Source of the DNA: JBDUDR01 sp040002845
Lineage (GTDB): Bacteria; Actinomycetota; Actinomycetes; Propionibacteriales; Nocardioidaceae
Length of the DNA: 39,318 bases
Direction of reading: 5' to 3'
Assembly: GCA_040002845.1 (NCBI GenBank)
Contig: JBDUDR010000011.1
Coordinates: 1-39,318 of the forward strand
The notes under the pieces were generated by a model. It was given only the letters and a program-made list of their open reading frames with translations, was not told where the DNA came from and searched no databases. Each line of letters begins with the position of its first letter. The stretch's first letter is position 1. This document shows positions 15,168 to 23,570 of the stretch, piece after piece. A program made the translations under genes and the position numbers.

Positions 15168-16220
15168 ATGACGCGAACGGTCCGACTCGCCGTGATCGGC
15201 GGTGACGGCATCGGTCCCGAGGTCACGGCAGAGGCGCTGAAGGTCCTTGACGTCATCGGACCCGCACATGGCCTGGCGTTCCTGCCCACGACCTACGATC
15301 TCGGCGCCGAGCGCTATCTTGCGACCGGCGATGTGCTGCCGGACACCGTACTGAAGGAGATCCGGCAACACGACGCGATCATGTTGGGCGCCGTTGGCGG
15401 TCGGCCGGGTGATCGGGCGTTGCCGGCCGGGCTGTTGGAGCGCGGCCTGCTGCTGCGGCTGCGGTTCGAGCTGGATCAGTACGTCAACCTGCGGCCGGCG
15501 CGCCTTTTCCCCAACACGGTGGGCCCGCTGCGCGACCCCGGTCAGGTGGACTTCGTCGTCGTCCGCGAGGGCACCGAGGGCCCTTATCTGGGCAACGGGG
15601 GCCTGGTCCGGGTAGGGACTCCGGCCGAGATCGCCACCGAGGTGAGCATCAACACGGCGTTCGGCGTCGAGCGGGTAGTCCGCCACGCGTTCGCCAGGGC
15701 AACCCGGCGCCCCCGCCGCAAGCTGACCTGGGTCCACAAGACCAACGTGTTGGTGCACGCGGGCCAAACCTGGTCACGCATCGTGGCCGAGGCGGCCGAG
15801 GATTTCTCCGAGGTGGAGCTGGACTATCTGCACATCGACGCGGCCACCATCTTCATGACCACCGACCCATCGCGGTTCGATGTGATCGTCACTGACAACC
15901 TGTTCGGCGACATCATCACCGACCTGGCAGCGGCCGTGACCGGCGGGATCGGGCTGGCCGCCAGCGCCAACATTAATCCGGAGCGTGCGAACCCCAGCAT
16001 GTTCGAGCCCGTGCATGGTTCCGCGCCCGACATCGCCGGTCTCGGCATAGCAGACCCGACGGCGGCCATCCTCTCCACGGCGCTGCTGCTCGACCACCTC
16101 GGGGAAGCCCACGCCGCCGCCGCCGTCGAGTCCGCGGTCGCCGACGACCTCGCCGATCGCCGTGACGCTCTCCGCAAGACCTCGGAGGTTGGTGACGCAA
16201 TCGCACAGCGGCTGTCGTAG
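15168..16220 (+). CDS. leuB: 3-isopropylmalate dehydrogenase
   Basis: LeuB oxidatively decarboxylates 3-isopropylmalate to 2-oxoisocaproate in leucine synthesis; in organisms with CimA it also acts on methylmalate in the citramalate route to isoleucine. At 350 residues it is a standard actinobacterial form. The N-terminus is RLAVIGGDGIGPEVTAEAL; VVREGTEGPYLG is the substrate loop; the metal-site region is VTDNLFGDIITDLAAA; and FEPVHGSAPDIAG is the cofactor loop. The ATG at 15168 has TGAGG eight bases upstream; extra codons back to 15117 do not look conserved. It belongs to the transcript starting near 14784. Confidence 0.96.
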   Translation: MTRTVRLAVIGGDGIGPEVTAEALKVLDVIGPAHGLAFLPTTYDLGAERYLATGDVLPDTVLKEIRQHDAIMLGAVGGRPGDRALPAGLLERGLLLRLRFELDQYVNLRPARLFPNTVGPLRDPGQVDFVVVREGTEGPYLGNGGLVRVGTPAEIATEVSINTAFGVERVVRHAFARATRRPRRKLTWVHKTNVLVHAGQTWSRIVAEAAEDFSEVELDYLHIDAATIFMTTDPSRFDVIVTDNLFGDIITDLAAAVTGGIGLAASANINPERANPSMFEPVHGSAPDIAGLGIADPTAAILSTALLLDHLGEAHAAAAVESAVADDLADRRDALRKTSEVGDAIAQRLS

Positions 16221-16291
16221 CTCGTGATGCACGGTGAGGACACACCGGCTGAGCAGCCGTAAGGCATACGTCGCCGCTATTCAGCAGCGTC

Positions 16292-17335
16292 CTAACCCTG
16301 TTCCGGGACCGCGTGATCAACAACCTCGAGGGGCGTGTCGCGGGAGCTGCACTGTCTTGGCAAGACTGGGTCGTAGGCATCCAGGAAGTGCTCATACATG
16401 TGTAGGTAGAGGTCACGGCGCCCAGCCTTGATCCTGTCCCAATCAACAGAGCCCACGACGCGGACAAGCAGATCGAGACTCACTCGGAAGTCGACGGCAA
16501 CGTCGGCGGTGAGCAGTTGCAGCGCACCGCGCATGAGCGATTGATCGGCCGAGCCCAGGCGGGCACCCAGCTCGTGCAGGGGATCACCCAGCTCGAGTTT
16601 CTCACCCCGCGCGACGAGAAGAGCGAACGTGACTGCCTGGGCGTAGCCGCCGGCAAAGACCTCGTCAGAGACATCGGGAAAGAACAGCTCACGCCAGTCT
16701 CGTGCAAGCGCGCTGAATGTCTGCTCCTGATCCGCGATGCCCTCCGCTACCTGTGCCCGATCCACACCAAGCTGGTCGAGTATCTCCCCGCGAAGCAGCC
16801 GAGCAAGTGGGGCAACGGCACGGACCAACGTCAACACGGATGTGATCGGAGCTGGGCGCCACCGAAGGAAACTGGTGACCAGGTCTTCAAACTCGGTCGG
16901 CGCGACCAACGACCTTCCGGCGCGATCAAGAGGTCCGCCAGTCATATGGACGGGTCCGGCAACGTGATCTCGGTAGCGCCAAAGCTGCCACTCGGTCCCG
17001 TTCGTGTGGATCACGTTGGGTAGGTCCCGCTGCCGCTCCCACCGTGTCCGGGTGAGCCCGGTGAGCCTGCTGGGATCGAGTGAAAGGCCGGGACTCTTCA
17101 CGTCGATATATCCCGTAATCGCCCCATTGACCGCGACGGCGTGGTCGGTGCGTACTGCCCGGGACATGTCACGAACCTCGTCATAAGGTACGGCCCGTAG
17201 GTTGAGGTGCTGCCCCGCGGACCTGATGAGTGCCTCGACGGGAGCCCGGATGGCGTCTTCGCGATCGCCCGGACCCGCGACCTTGGTCTTGCAGTCAAGA
17301 CCGAAGTCGGCCACTGCTTGGGACAACCAGGTCAC
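16292..17335 (-). pseudogene. Truncated type ISP/type IIG-like restriction-modification gene (N-terminal remnant)
   Basis: 347 residues matching the front part of large single-chain restriction-methylation proteins. A PD-(D/E)xK-like nuclease region (TDHAVAVNGAITGYIDVKSPG) is followed by a helical coupler that normally ends YEHFLxxYDPxLRxxSGxYYTPxEVV, just before the N6-adenine methylase domain. Here the end reads YEHFLDAYDPVLPRQCSSRD then TPLEVVDHAVPEQG and stops: the SGxYYTP signature is degraded, and the methylase and specificity domains (about 1,000 residues) are absent. Only 71 bases separate it from leuB. The GTG at 17335 is the best start, but no good ribosome site is seen. It is on the opposite strand to its neighbours, so it looks like a decayed acquired gene. 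Confidence 0.75.
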
Positions 17336-17424
17336 CGGTCATTTCTATCTGGATGTGGCTCATTCCGCGGGAGATTCAGCAGGTCTGCGCCGGGGTGACT
17401 CAGGGGTCGGATAACTTTGCCCCC

Positions 17425-18513
17425 ATGACCGCTCTGCTTGCCATTCGACACGAGCCGAACCCCAGTCCCGCTAGCCGCGAGCACGTCGCCGCCGTACTCA
17501 GCAACCCCGGCTTCGGCCGATTCTTCTCAGACCACATGTTCGTCGCGTACTGGACTCCTGAGGATGAGTGGCACGACGCGCGCGTCACCGCCTACGGCAC
17601 CATCTCGCTCGATCCGGCAACTGCCGTTCTGCACTATGCGCAGGAGATCTTCGAGGGGCTCAAGGCCTACCGCCACGCCGACGGGTCGGTGTGGACGTTC
17701 CGGCCGGAGGTCAATGCCGCGCGGTTCCAGCGTTCCGCCCGCCGGCTGGCATTGCCCAGCCTCCCGGCAGACGACTTTGTGTCGGCCATCGACGCATTGG
17801 TGCGAGCCGACCTGGCCTGGGTGCCCGGCGAGGGCGAAAAGAGCCTCTACATCCGCCCGTTCATGTTTGCGTCGGAGGTGTTCCTCGGCGTACGACCTGC
17901 CTGCCATGTGACATTCTCGGTGATTGCGTCACCGGCTGGGGCGTATTTCCCAGGCGGTGTCCGGCCGGTGTCGATCTGGCTCAGCGAGGAGTTCACCAGG
18001 GCGGCTCGGGGAGGAACGGGCGCGGCCAAGTGTGGCGGTAACTACGCGGCCAGCCTGCTGCCACAGCGGGAGGCGTCGGCCAACGGATGCGACCAGGTCG
18101 TGTTCCTGGATGCTGTGGAGAGCCACTGGGTCGAGGAGCTTGGCGGCATGAACATCTACTTCGTGTACGCCGACGGCTCCTTCGTGACCCCGGAGCTCAC
18201 CGGCTCGATCCTGGAGGGCGTCACGCGAGACTCCATCCTGACCCTGGCCGCGACTGCGGGCTACAAGGTCGAGGAACGCAAGGTGGACATCGACGAGTGG
18301 CGCGACGGCGTGGTCAGCGGTGAGATCAGCGAGGTCTTCGCCTGCGGTACGGCGGCCGTCATCACGCCCGTCGGTTCGCTGAAGTGGCGCGGCGGCGAGG
18401 TGTCGATGGGCGAGCAGACAGGTTCGGTCACCATGCAGATCAGGGACTCGCTGCTCGACATCCAGTACGGCCGCGCCGAGGACACCCACGGCTGGCTGCA
18501 CAGGGTGGCTTGA
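17425..18513 (+). CDS. ilvE: Branched-chain amino acid aminotransferase
   Basis: A PLP fold-type IV transaminase catalysing the last step of Val, Leu and Ile synthesis with glutamate. 362 residues, the large (BCAT-like) subclass. The PLP lysine is in GGTGAAKCGGNYAASL, and the conserved EEFTRAARGGTG and ELTGSILEGVTRDSILTLA blocks are present. TAACTT (17412-17417) ends seven bases before the ATG and no ribosome site exists, so a leaderless transcript is predicted. The promoter lies just upstream of the divergent restriction-modification remnant start. Confidence 0.96.
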   Translation: MTALLAIRHEPNPSPASREHVAAVLSNPGFGRFFSDHMFVAYWTPEDEWHDARVTAYGTISLDPATAVLHYAQEIFEGLKAYRHADGSVWTFRPEVNAARFQRSARRLALPSLPADDFVSAIDALVRADLAWVPGEGEKSLYIRPFMFASEVFLGVRPACHVTFSVIASPAGAYFPGGVRPVSIWLSEEFTRAARGGTGAAKCGGNYAASLLPQREASANGCDQVVFLDAVESHWVEELGGMNIYFVYADGSFVTPELTGSILEGVTRDSILTLAATAGYKVEERKVDIDEWRDGVVSGEISEVFACGTAAVITPVGSLKWRGGEVSMGEQTGSVTMQIRDSLLDIQYGRAEDTHGWLHRVA

Positions 18514-18542
18514 CAGCCGGGGGCCCCACCTACTCTGGTGAC

Positions 18543-20066
18543 GTGACCGAGCCGCCCCATACAGGGGCACGTCAGGTGGGCCCCTACCGGTTGCTGTCCC
18601 GGATCGGCGAGGGCGGGATGGGGGTTGTCTACCTGGCCCAGAAGGACGATGGGCCTCGAGTGGCCCTGAAGCAGCTGCGCTCCCATATGGTCGGGGACGA
18701 CGAAGGGAGAGCACGACTCGCCCGCGAGGTGACGTCGCTGCGGCGAGTCCGCAGCCCGCGGGTGGCGGAGGTCATCGACGCCGATCCCTGGGGCGATGTG
18801 CCCTACGTCGTCACCAGGTATGTGCCGGGTCTCTCGCTGCATCAACAGCTCAAGCAGAAAGGCCCGGTCCAGGCCGCTGATCTGCGCATCCTCGCGCGCG
18901 GGCTGGCGGAGGCGCTGCAGGCCGTGCACGACGTCGATGTGTTGCACCGCGACGTCAAGCCGTCCAACGTTCTCCTGGAGGGCCGGGATCCGGTCCTCAT
19001 CGACTTCGGGCTGGCCCGCCTGATCGATGACTCGCATCTGACGATCACGGGCTGGCTGCTGGGCACCCCGGGATATCTGGCGCCAGAGATCGTGTACGGC
19101 GAGGAAGCCACCTCGGCAGCGGACCTGCACTCCTGGGCCGCGACCGTGGTGTTCGCCGCCACCGGGCGCGCACCGTACGGCACTGGCCCGGCAGTTGCCG
19201 TGATGGACCGAGTCCGCAGGGGCGAATACGACCTCACGGGGCTGCCGGCAGACCTGCTCCCCGTAGTCAGAGCATGCCTCGATCCCGACCCATCGGGCAG
19301 GCCGACCGCTGGCCAGGTGCAGGGTTGGCTGGACACTGACGCCGAGCCCGAGCGCACTCGAGTAACGCCGGTGGCGGGGCGCGCGCAGGGTGCGGCCGAC
19401 CAGCCACTGCGATGGCCGATGTCCCAGACCGAGCTTGCCGTCCCCCCGGCGGGCAAGGTCCAGGCACTTCGCCGGGCGGCCCTCTGTGTTGGACTGGCCA
19501 CCGCCGGCTCGGCGGCGGCCGCGCTGGCACCTCTGATCGCCGCCGGGATGATCGTGCTGTGGGTGCTGGTCGCGACCACGTTCTCCAGGGTTGACCAGGC
19601 ACGGGCGAGGCGGGTCGCACGGTACGGCGAGCGGCGCGGTGAGCCAGCCATCACGGCCCTATCAGCCCCGTGGCACGTGATCACGTCGATGCCGACCGCG
19701 GTCATGGGGTGTTCCCTCGCCCTGGCCTCAGGAGGAGCGACTGCGTTTGCGTTGGCGGGGTTCACCGATGTCAGCTGGCGGTGGCCGAGCCTGGCGCTCG
19801 GCGGCCTGGTCGCGGTGGTCGTCGCGGCGTGTGGCCCGTTCGCGCGACGACCTCGCGAGATCGTTCGCCGCTGGACTCTGGAGATCTCCCGGCGACGGAC
19901 TGGATGGGTTCAGGTAGGCGCGGCCGTCGGATGTGCGGCGGCGACAAGCGTCGCGGTGCTTGCGTACGGCACGATCTGGGCGCCCATCGACCACCCTCCG
20001 CGTCGCGTTGATCTGCCGCTGGTGGACAAAACGGTCTGGTTCCCGGTGGTGGACGGTCAGGGGTGA
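18543..20066 (+). CDS. Membrane Ser/Thr protein kinase (Hanks/PknB type, no PASTA)
   Basis: A 507-residue eukaryotic-like kinase. Kinase domain about 14-275: P-loop GEGGMGVVY, catalytic lysine K43 (VALKQL), HRDVKPSN (D137), DFGLA (D154), and activation segment GTPGYLAPEI. A short Arg/Pro linker follows. About five membrane helices (roughly 316-351 as two, 382-403, 409-429, 460-480) come next, with almost no extracellular domain, unlike PknB. The GTG at 18543 sits six bases after TACTCT (18531-18536), with TTGACA (18510-18515) overlapping the ilvE stop; the spacing of 15 is short, but a leaderless start is likely. It overlaps a convergent gene by 10 bases. Confidence 0.92.
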   Translation: MTEPPHTGARQVGPYRLLSRIGEGGMGVVYLAQKDDGPRVALKQLRSHMVGDDEGRARLAREVTSLRRVRSPRVAEVIDADPWGDVPYVVTRYVPGLSLHQQLKQKGPVQAADLRILARGLAEALQAVHDVDVLHRDVKPSNVLLEGRDPVLIDFGLARLIDDSHLTITGWLLGTPGYLAPEIVYGEEATSAADLHSWAATVVFAATGRAPYGTGPAVAVMDRVRRGEYDLTGLPADLLPVVRACLDPDPSGRPTAGQVQGWLDTDAEPERTRVTPVAGRAQGAADQPLRWPMSQTELAVPPAGKVQALRRAALCVGLATAGSAAAALAPLIAAGMIVLWVLVATTFSRVDQARARRVARYGERRGEPAITALSAPWHVITSMPTAVMGCSLALASGGATAFALAGFTDVSWRWPSLALGGLVAVVVAACGPFARRPREIVRRWTLEISRRRTGWVQVGAAVGCAAATSVAVLAYGTIWAPIDHPPRRVDLPLVDKTVWFPVVDGQG

Positions 20067-20938
20067 CCCGGGCGGCGAGCCGCCGAGAAGACCGTCGACA
20101 CCACGTGAGCCGGCCAGTCGGCCAGCTCTCCGGCATAGTCCTCTGGAGGTACGACGGTGAGGAAGGTGTCAACCTGCGCGTCGACGGCCGGATCGAGGTC
20201 GACGCTGAACATGGCGCCGACGTCCAGACCCGGGTCGCTGGAGTCCCGAGCCTGGTCGGAGTACGCCAATGCCACGTCTCGCAGTGTCAGCCGATGCTCT
20301 CGGGGTACCTCACGGAACGCGATCAGGGGCGAGGCGTCGACCGCCTGCCACTGCTCCCGAAGCAGGACGTGTGCGATGCCTGACAGCACGGCGACGCAGC
20401 CGCCCGTCAGCTGCTCGGGAACTCCGAACACCTGGAGCTCGGGAAGCCCGAACCGGGTCAGCCCCTTCGTGGTCGCCCAGACGGCGCCGGGACGATCGGG
20501 GTCGGGTGAGCTCGGCACGCGTACCCAGTCGACGAGTCGGAAGCTGTCGATCGCCTCCTCGAGGTTGGCGGGCTCAGACGACTCGAGCGCGGCCGGCGAG
20601 CGTAGGTCGATGACGACGCCGTCATGGTCGAGAGCGATCCGCCTCGCGAGGTTGCGAGCCACCAGTTCGTGAACCGGCGGCCAGGAGGCGTCGCTGGTCG
20701 CCTGCACCATGGTGATGGTGGCTGCACGTGCGATCTTGTCCGCGACCTCCGAGGTCGTACCCATCGCCCGAAGCAGCCCAACCGGCGGCAGCGGTGCGCT
20801 CTCCGCAGGGTAGGACTCGACGCTGACGTGGGCATCCAGCGAGCCGAGCTCACTGTCCTCACCGGGCGGGAGCTCGGTCGCCACTGCATACACCGCGAGC
20901 AGGTGTTCGGGGACGGGTAGGACAACCGGCTCGGGCAC
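20057..20938 (-). CDS. Uncharacterised actinobacterial protein, 293 residues
   Basis: Not recognised. The start MPEPVVLPVPEHLLAVYAVATELPPGEDS and several later strands suggest a soluble alpha-beta protein with no signal peptide or membrane helix. Conserved-looking blocks include TITMVQATSDASWPPVHE, the hydrophobic-acidic VVIDLRSPAAL, and the Gly/Pro-rich FGLPELQVFGVPEQLTGG. The GTG at 20938 was chosen because TAGGGT (20946-20951, minus strand) stands seven bases before it, the usual spacing for a leaderless transcript. Its 3' end overlaps the kinase gene tail to tail by 10 bases, and it is divergent from the cimA leader. Confidence 0.7.
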   Translation of the reverse strand: MPEPVVLPVPEHLLAVYAVATELPPGEDSELGSLDAHVSVESYPAESAPLPPVGLLRAMGTTSEVADKIARAATITMVQATSDASWPPVHELVARNLARRIALDHDGVVIDLRSPAALESSEPANLEEAIDSFRLVDWVRVPSSPDPDRPGAVWATTKGLTRFGLPELQVFGVPEQLTGGCVAVLSGIAHVLLREQWQAVDASPLIAFREVPREHRLTLRDVALAYSDQARDSSDPGLDVGAMFSVDLDPAVDAQVDTFLTVVPPEDYAGELADWPAHVVSTVFSAARRPGHP

Positions 20939-21012
20939 AATCTGAACCCTACGCGGTCCAGATGACGAGAACCGCCCCCCAGAACCCTCGACGGGTGTGA
21001 CACACTCGGCGG

Positions 21013-21045
21013 GTGCCAAAGCACAGCCTCATCATTATGTGCTAG
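21013..21045 (+). CDS. Leader peptide of the cimA attenuator
   Basis: A ten-codon frame VPKHSLIIMC then TAG. Consecutive CTC ATC ATT codons (Leu-Ile-Ile, 21028-21036) precede two hairpins and a T-run just before cimA, whose product starts isoleucine synthesis. A CACACT box at 21001-21006 is six bases from the GTG, allowing a leaderless start. An Ile/Leu-sensing attenuator is strongly suggested by position, codons and structure together. Confidence 0.65.
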   Translation: MPKHSLIIMC

Positions 21046-21068
21046 CGCGCCTCACCTGTTGGCGCGCT
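21044..21068 (+). promoter_or_regulatory. First hairpin of the cimA attenuator
   Basis: AGCGCGCC (21044-21051) pairs with GGCGCGCT (21061-21068) around a 9-base loop. It begins at the leader stop codon, so ribosome position would decide whether it forms. Confidence 0.65.
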
Positions 21069-21098
21069 GACCTCTCGTTCGCGACGGGGGGTCTTTTT
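21069..21098 (+). terminator. Rho-independent terminator before cimA
   Basis: GACCTCTC (21069-21076) pairs with GGGGGGTC (21086-21093), with two G-U pairs, followed by TTTTT (21094-21098). It lies 33 bases before the cimA start and downstream of the leader peptide. Confidence 0.75.
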
Positions 21099-21131
21099 GT
21101 TTCCCGCAGACTCCGACCCAAGGGATGACTC

Positions 21132-22736
21132 GTGACCAGTCAAGGCCAGCACAGTCCGGGCGCTGACTTCCACGTTTACGACACGACGCTGCGAGACGGT
21201 GCCCAGCAGGAGGGGCTGAACCTCTCCGTCGACAACAAGCTGGCGATTGCCCGCCACCTGGACGATCTCGGAGTGGGCTACATCGAGGGCGGCTGGCCGG
21301 GTGCGAATCCCAAGGACACCGACTTTTTCGCGCGGGCGCGCACCGAGTTGAACCTGTCCAACGCGACGCTGGCCGCGTTCGGCGCGACCAGGCGGCCCGG
21401 AGTGGCGGCCGCCGACGACCCGTTGGTCGCCGCGCTGCGAGAATCAGGCGCCCCGGTGGTGACGCTGGTGGCCAAGGCGCATGACAAGCATGTGGTGCTG
21501 GCGCTGCGGACGTCCCTGCAAGAGAACCTCGCGATGATCCGCAGCACGGTGGAGCATCTGTGCGGCCACGACATCCGGGTCTTCCTGGATGCGGAGCATT
21601 TCTTCGACGGCTACCGCGACAATCGCGAGTACGCGCTCGAGGTCGTGGGAACCGCCATGGAGGCGGGCGTAGAGCTGGTGGCGTTGTGTGACACCAACGG
21701 GGGACTGCTGCCCAACGAGATCTCCGATGTCGTCCATGACGTGCGATCCGCAACATCGGCGCGGTTAGGCATCCACTGCCACAACGACACGGGCTGCGCG
21801 GTCGCGAACAGCCTGGCCGCCGTGGTCGCCGGCGCGACCCATGTCCAGGGGACGGTCAACGGGTACGGCGAACGAACCGGGAACGCCGATCTCGTCTCCG
21901 TGGTGGCCAACCTGGAGCTCAAGCTGGGCCGCCACGTGCTCCCCGAAGGGCGGCTGCAGGACGCGACGCGGATCGCACATGCGGTTGCCGAGGTCACCAA
22001 CGTGCCCCCCATCTCGCGTCAGCCGTACGTCGGCGTGTCTGCCTTCGCGCACAAGGCCGGTCTGCACGCGTCGGCGATCAAGGTCGATCCGGACCTGTAC
22101 CAGCACGCCGATCCACGTGCCGTGGGCAACGACATGCGGCTGCTGGTGTCGGAGATGGCGGGTCGCGCGTCGATCGAGCTGAAGGGACGAGAGCTCGGGT
22201 ACGACCTGACCGGCGACCCGGGGTTGTTGGGCCGGCTGGTCGACAGGGTGAAGTCGATGGAGTCGGCCGGATACACCTTCGAGGCTGCCGACGCGTCCTT
22301 CGAGCTGCTGCTGGCCGAGGAGCTCGACGGTGTGCGGCCGTCGTACTTCGAGGTCGAGTCGTGGCGCGTGATCACCGAGTCGAGAACCGACGGCGAGGCG
22401 GTTTCGGAGGCGACCGTGAAGCTCCGGGCGGGTGGTGAGCGGCAGGTCGTGACCGGCGAGGGCAACGGACCTGTCAATGCGCTCGACCAGGCGTTGCGGA
22501 CCGCGATCGGCAAGGCTTTCCCGGAGGTTGCGAAGTTCAACCTGATCGACTATCGAGTTCGGATCCTTGAACAGGGACATGGGACCGACGCGGTGATCAG
22601 AGTGTTGATCGAGACCTCCGACGGAGCTGCCACCTGGGTGACCGTGGGGGTCGGTCACAACATCGTCGAGGCGTCGTGGGAGGCGCTGCGTGACGCCGTG
22701 ACGTACGGCCTGCGGCGGGTCGGCGTCCACCCCTAA
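21132..22736 (+). CDS. cimA: Citramalate synthase
   Basis: CimA condenses acetyl-CoA and pyruvate to (R)-citramalate, the first step of the threonine-independent route to 2-oxobutyrate and isoleucine. At 534 residues it is the CimA subgroup of the LeuA family. The catalytic DTTLRDGAQQEG lies at the start of the TIM barrel; YIEGGWPGANPKD is a CimA-type substrate-pocket sequence; metal-binding GIHCHNDTG and the C-terminal LeuA-type allosteric domain (about 390-530) are present. LeuCD and LeuB in this window can carry the product onward. GTG start at 21132 after AAGGGATG. Expected control is by the leader and terminator immediately upstream. Confidence 0.94.
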   Translation: MTSQGQHSPGADFHVYDTTLRDGAQQEGLNLSVDNKLAIARHLDDLGVGYIEGGWPGANPKDTDFFARARTELNLSNATLAAFGATRRPGVAAADDPLVAALRESGAPVVTLVAKAHDKHVVLALRTSLQENLAMIRSTVEHLCGHDIRVFLDAEHFFDGYRDNREYALEVVGTAMEAGVELVALCDTNGGLLPNEISDVVHDVRSATSARLGIHCHNDTGCAVANSLAAVVAGATHVQGTVNGYGERTGNADLVSVVANLELKLGRHVLPEGRLQDATRIAHAVAEVTNVPPISRQPYVGVSAFAHKAGLHASAIKVDPDLYQHADPRAVGNDMRLLVSEMAGRASIELKGRELGYDLTGDPGLLGRLVDRVKSMESAGYTFEAADASFELLLAEELDGVRPSYFEVESWRVITESRTDGEAVSEATVKLRAGGERQVVTGEGNGPVNALDQALRTAIGKAFPEVAKFNLIDYRVRILEQGHGTDAVIRVLIETSDGAATWVTVGVGHNIVEASWEALRDAVTYGLRRVGVHP

Positions 22737-22790
22737 CCCTTCCCGCGATCACGATCGGAGAGGATGATGCTGGTGGGTAGGCTCACCGGC

Positions 22791-23570
22791 GTGCGAATCG
22801 CCAGGTTCACGACCGGAACCGACCCGGCCTTCGGCGTGGTCGACGGCCCGGATGAGCACCTGTTCGTCGCCGGTGTCGCCGGCGATCCGCTGTATCAGGC
22901 CGTCGAGCTCACGGGCGAGCGATTCGACCTGGATGACGTGCGTCTGCTGGCGCCGGTGATCCCGCGCAGCAAGGTCGTCTGCATCGGCAGAAACTATGCC
23001 GACCACGCCAGCGAGCTGGGACATGAAGTGCCGGCCGAGCCGCTGATCTTCATCAAGCCGAACACGTCTGTCATCGGTCCCCGGGAGCCGGTCGTCTACC
23101 CGCGCCAGACCAGCGATCTGCAGTACGAAGGGGAGCTGGCAGTGGTGATCGGGCGGATCTGCAAGGACGTTCCGGTCGAAAGGACCGCCGAGGTCATCTT
23201 CGGCTTCACCATCGGCAACGACGTCACGGCACGCGATCTGCAGCACAAGGATGTCCAGTTCACCCGGTCGAAGTCGTTCGACACGTTCTGTCCGCTGGGG
23301 CCGTGGATCGAGACCGAGCTCGACCCGAGTGATCTTGGCGTCACCACGACCCTCGGCACTCAGGTCAGGCAGGCAGGTCGGACGAGTCAGATGATCTTCG
23401 ATGTGCCGGCGATCGTCGCGTACATCACGTCTGTGATGACCCTGCTGCCCGGCGATGTGATCCTGACAGGCACACCCGCTGGGGTGGGGCCGATGCGGGT
23501 CGGCGATGACGTCACCGTGACCATCGAGGGCATCGGCAGCCTCACCAATCCGGTGGTGTCGCGTGACTGA
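22791..23570 (+). CDS. Fumarylacetoacetate hydrolase family protein
   Basis: A 259-residue soluble metal-dependent hydrolase/decarboxylase of the FAH superfamily (includes acylpyruvate hydrolases and oxaloacetate decarboxylases). The fold core is seen in CIGRNYADHASELG, the metal-binding YEGELAVVIG, and GNDVTARDLQ followed by RSKSFDTFCPLGPW and LTGTPAGVG. The GTG at 22791 matches the family N-terminus (RIARFTTG) and lies seven bases after TAGGCT (22778-22783), indicating a leaderless start; the ATGs at 22764/22767 are too close to GGAGAGG. It overlaps gltX by eight bases, as is common in actinobacteria, so the two are co-transcribed. Exact substrate unknown. Confidence 0.9.
   Translation: MRIARFTTGTDPAFGVVDGPDEHLFVAGVAGDPLYQAVELTGERFDLDDVRLLAPVIPRSKVVCIGRNYADHASELGHEVPAEPLIFIKPNTSVIGPREPVVYPRQTSDLQYEGELAVVIGRICKDVPVERTAEVIFGFTIGNDVTARDLQHKDVQFTRSKSFDTFCPLGPWIETELDPSDLGVTTTLGTQVRQAGRTSQMIFDVPAIVAYITSVMTLLPGDVILTGTPAGVGPMRVGDDVTVTIEGIGSLTNPVVSRD

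Noticed and set aside
16221..17424. Insertion sequence or transposase linked to the restriction-modification remnant
   Set aside because: No transposase frame, terminal inverted repeats or target duplication were visible at either edge.
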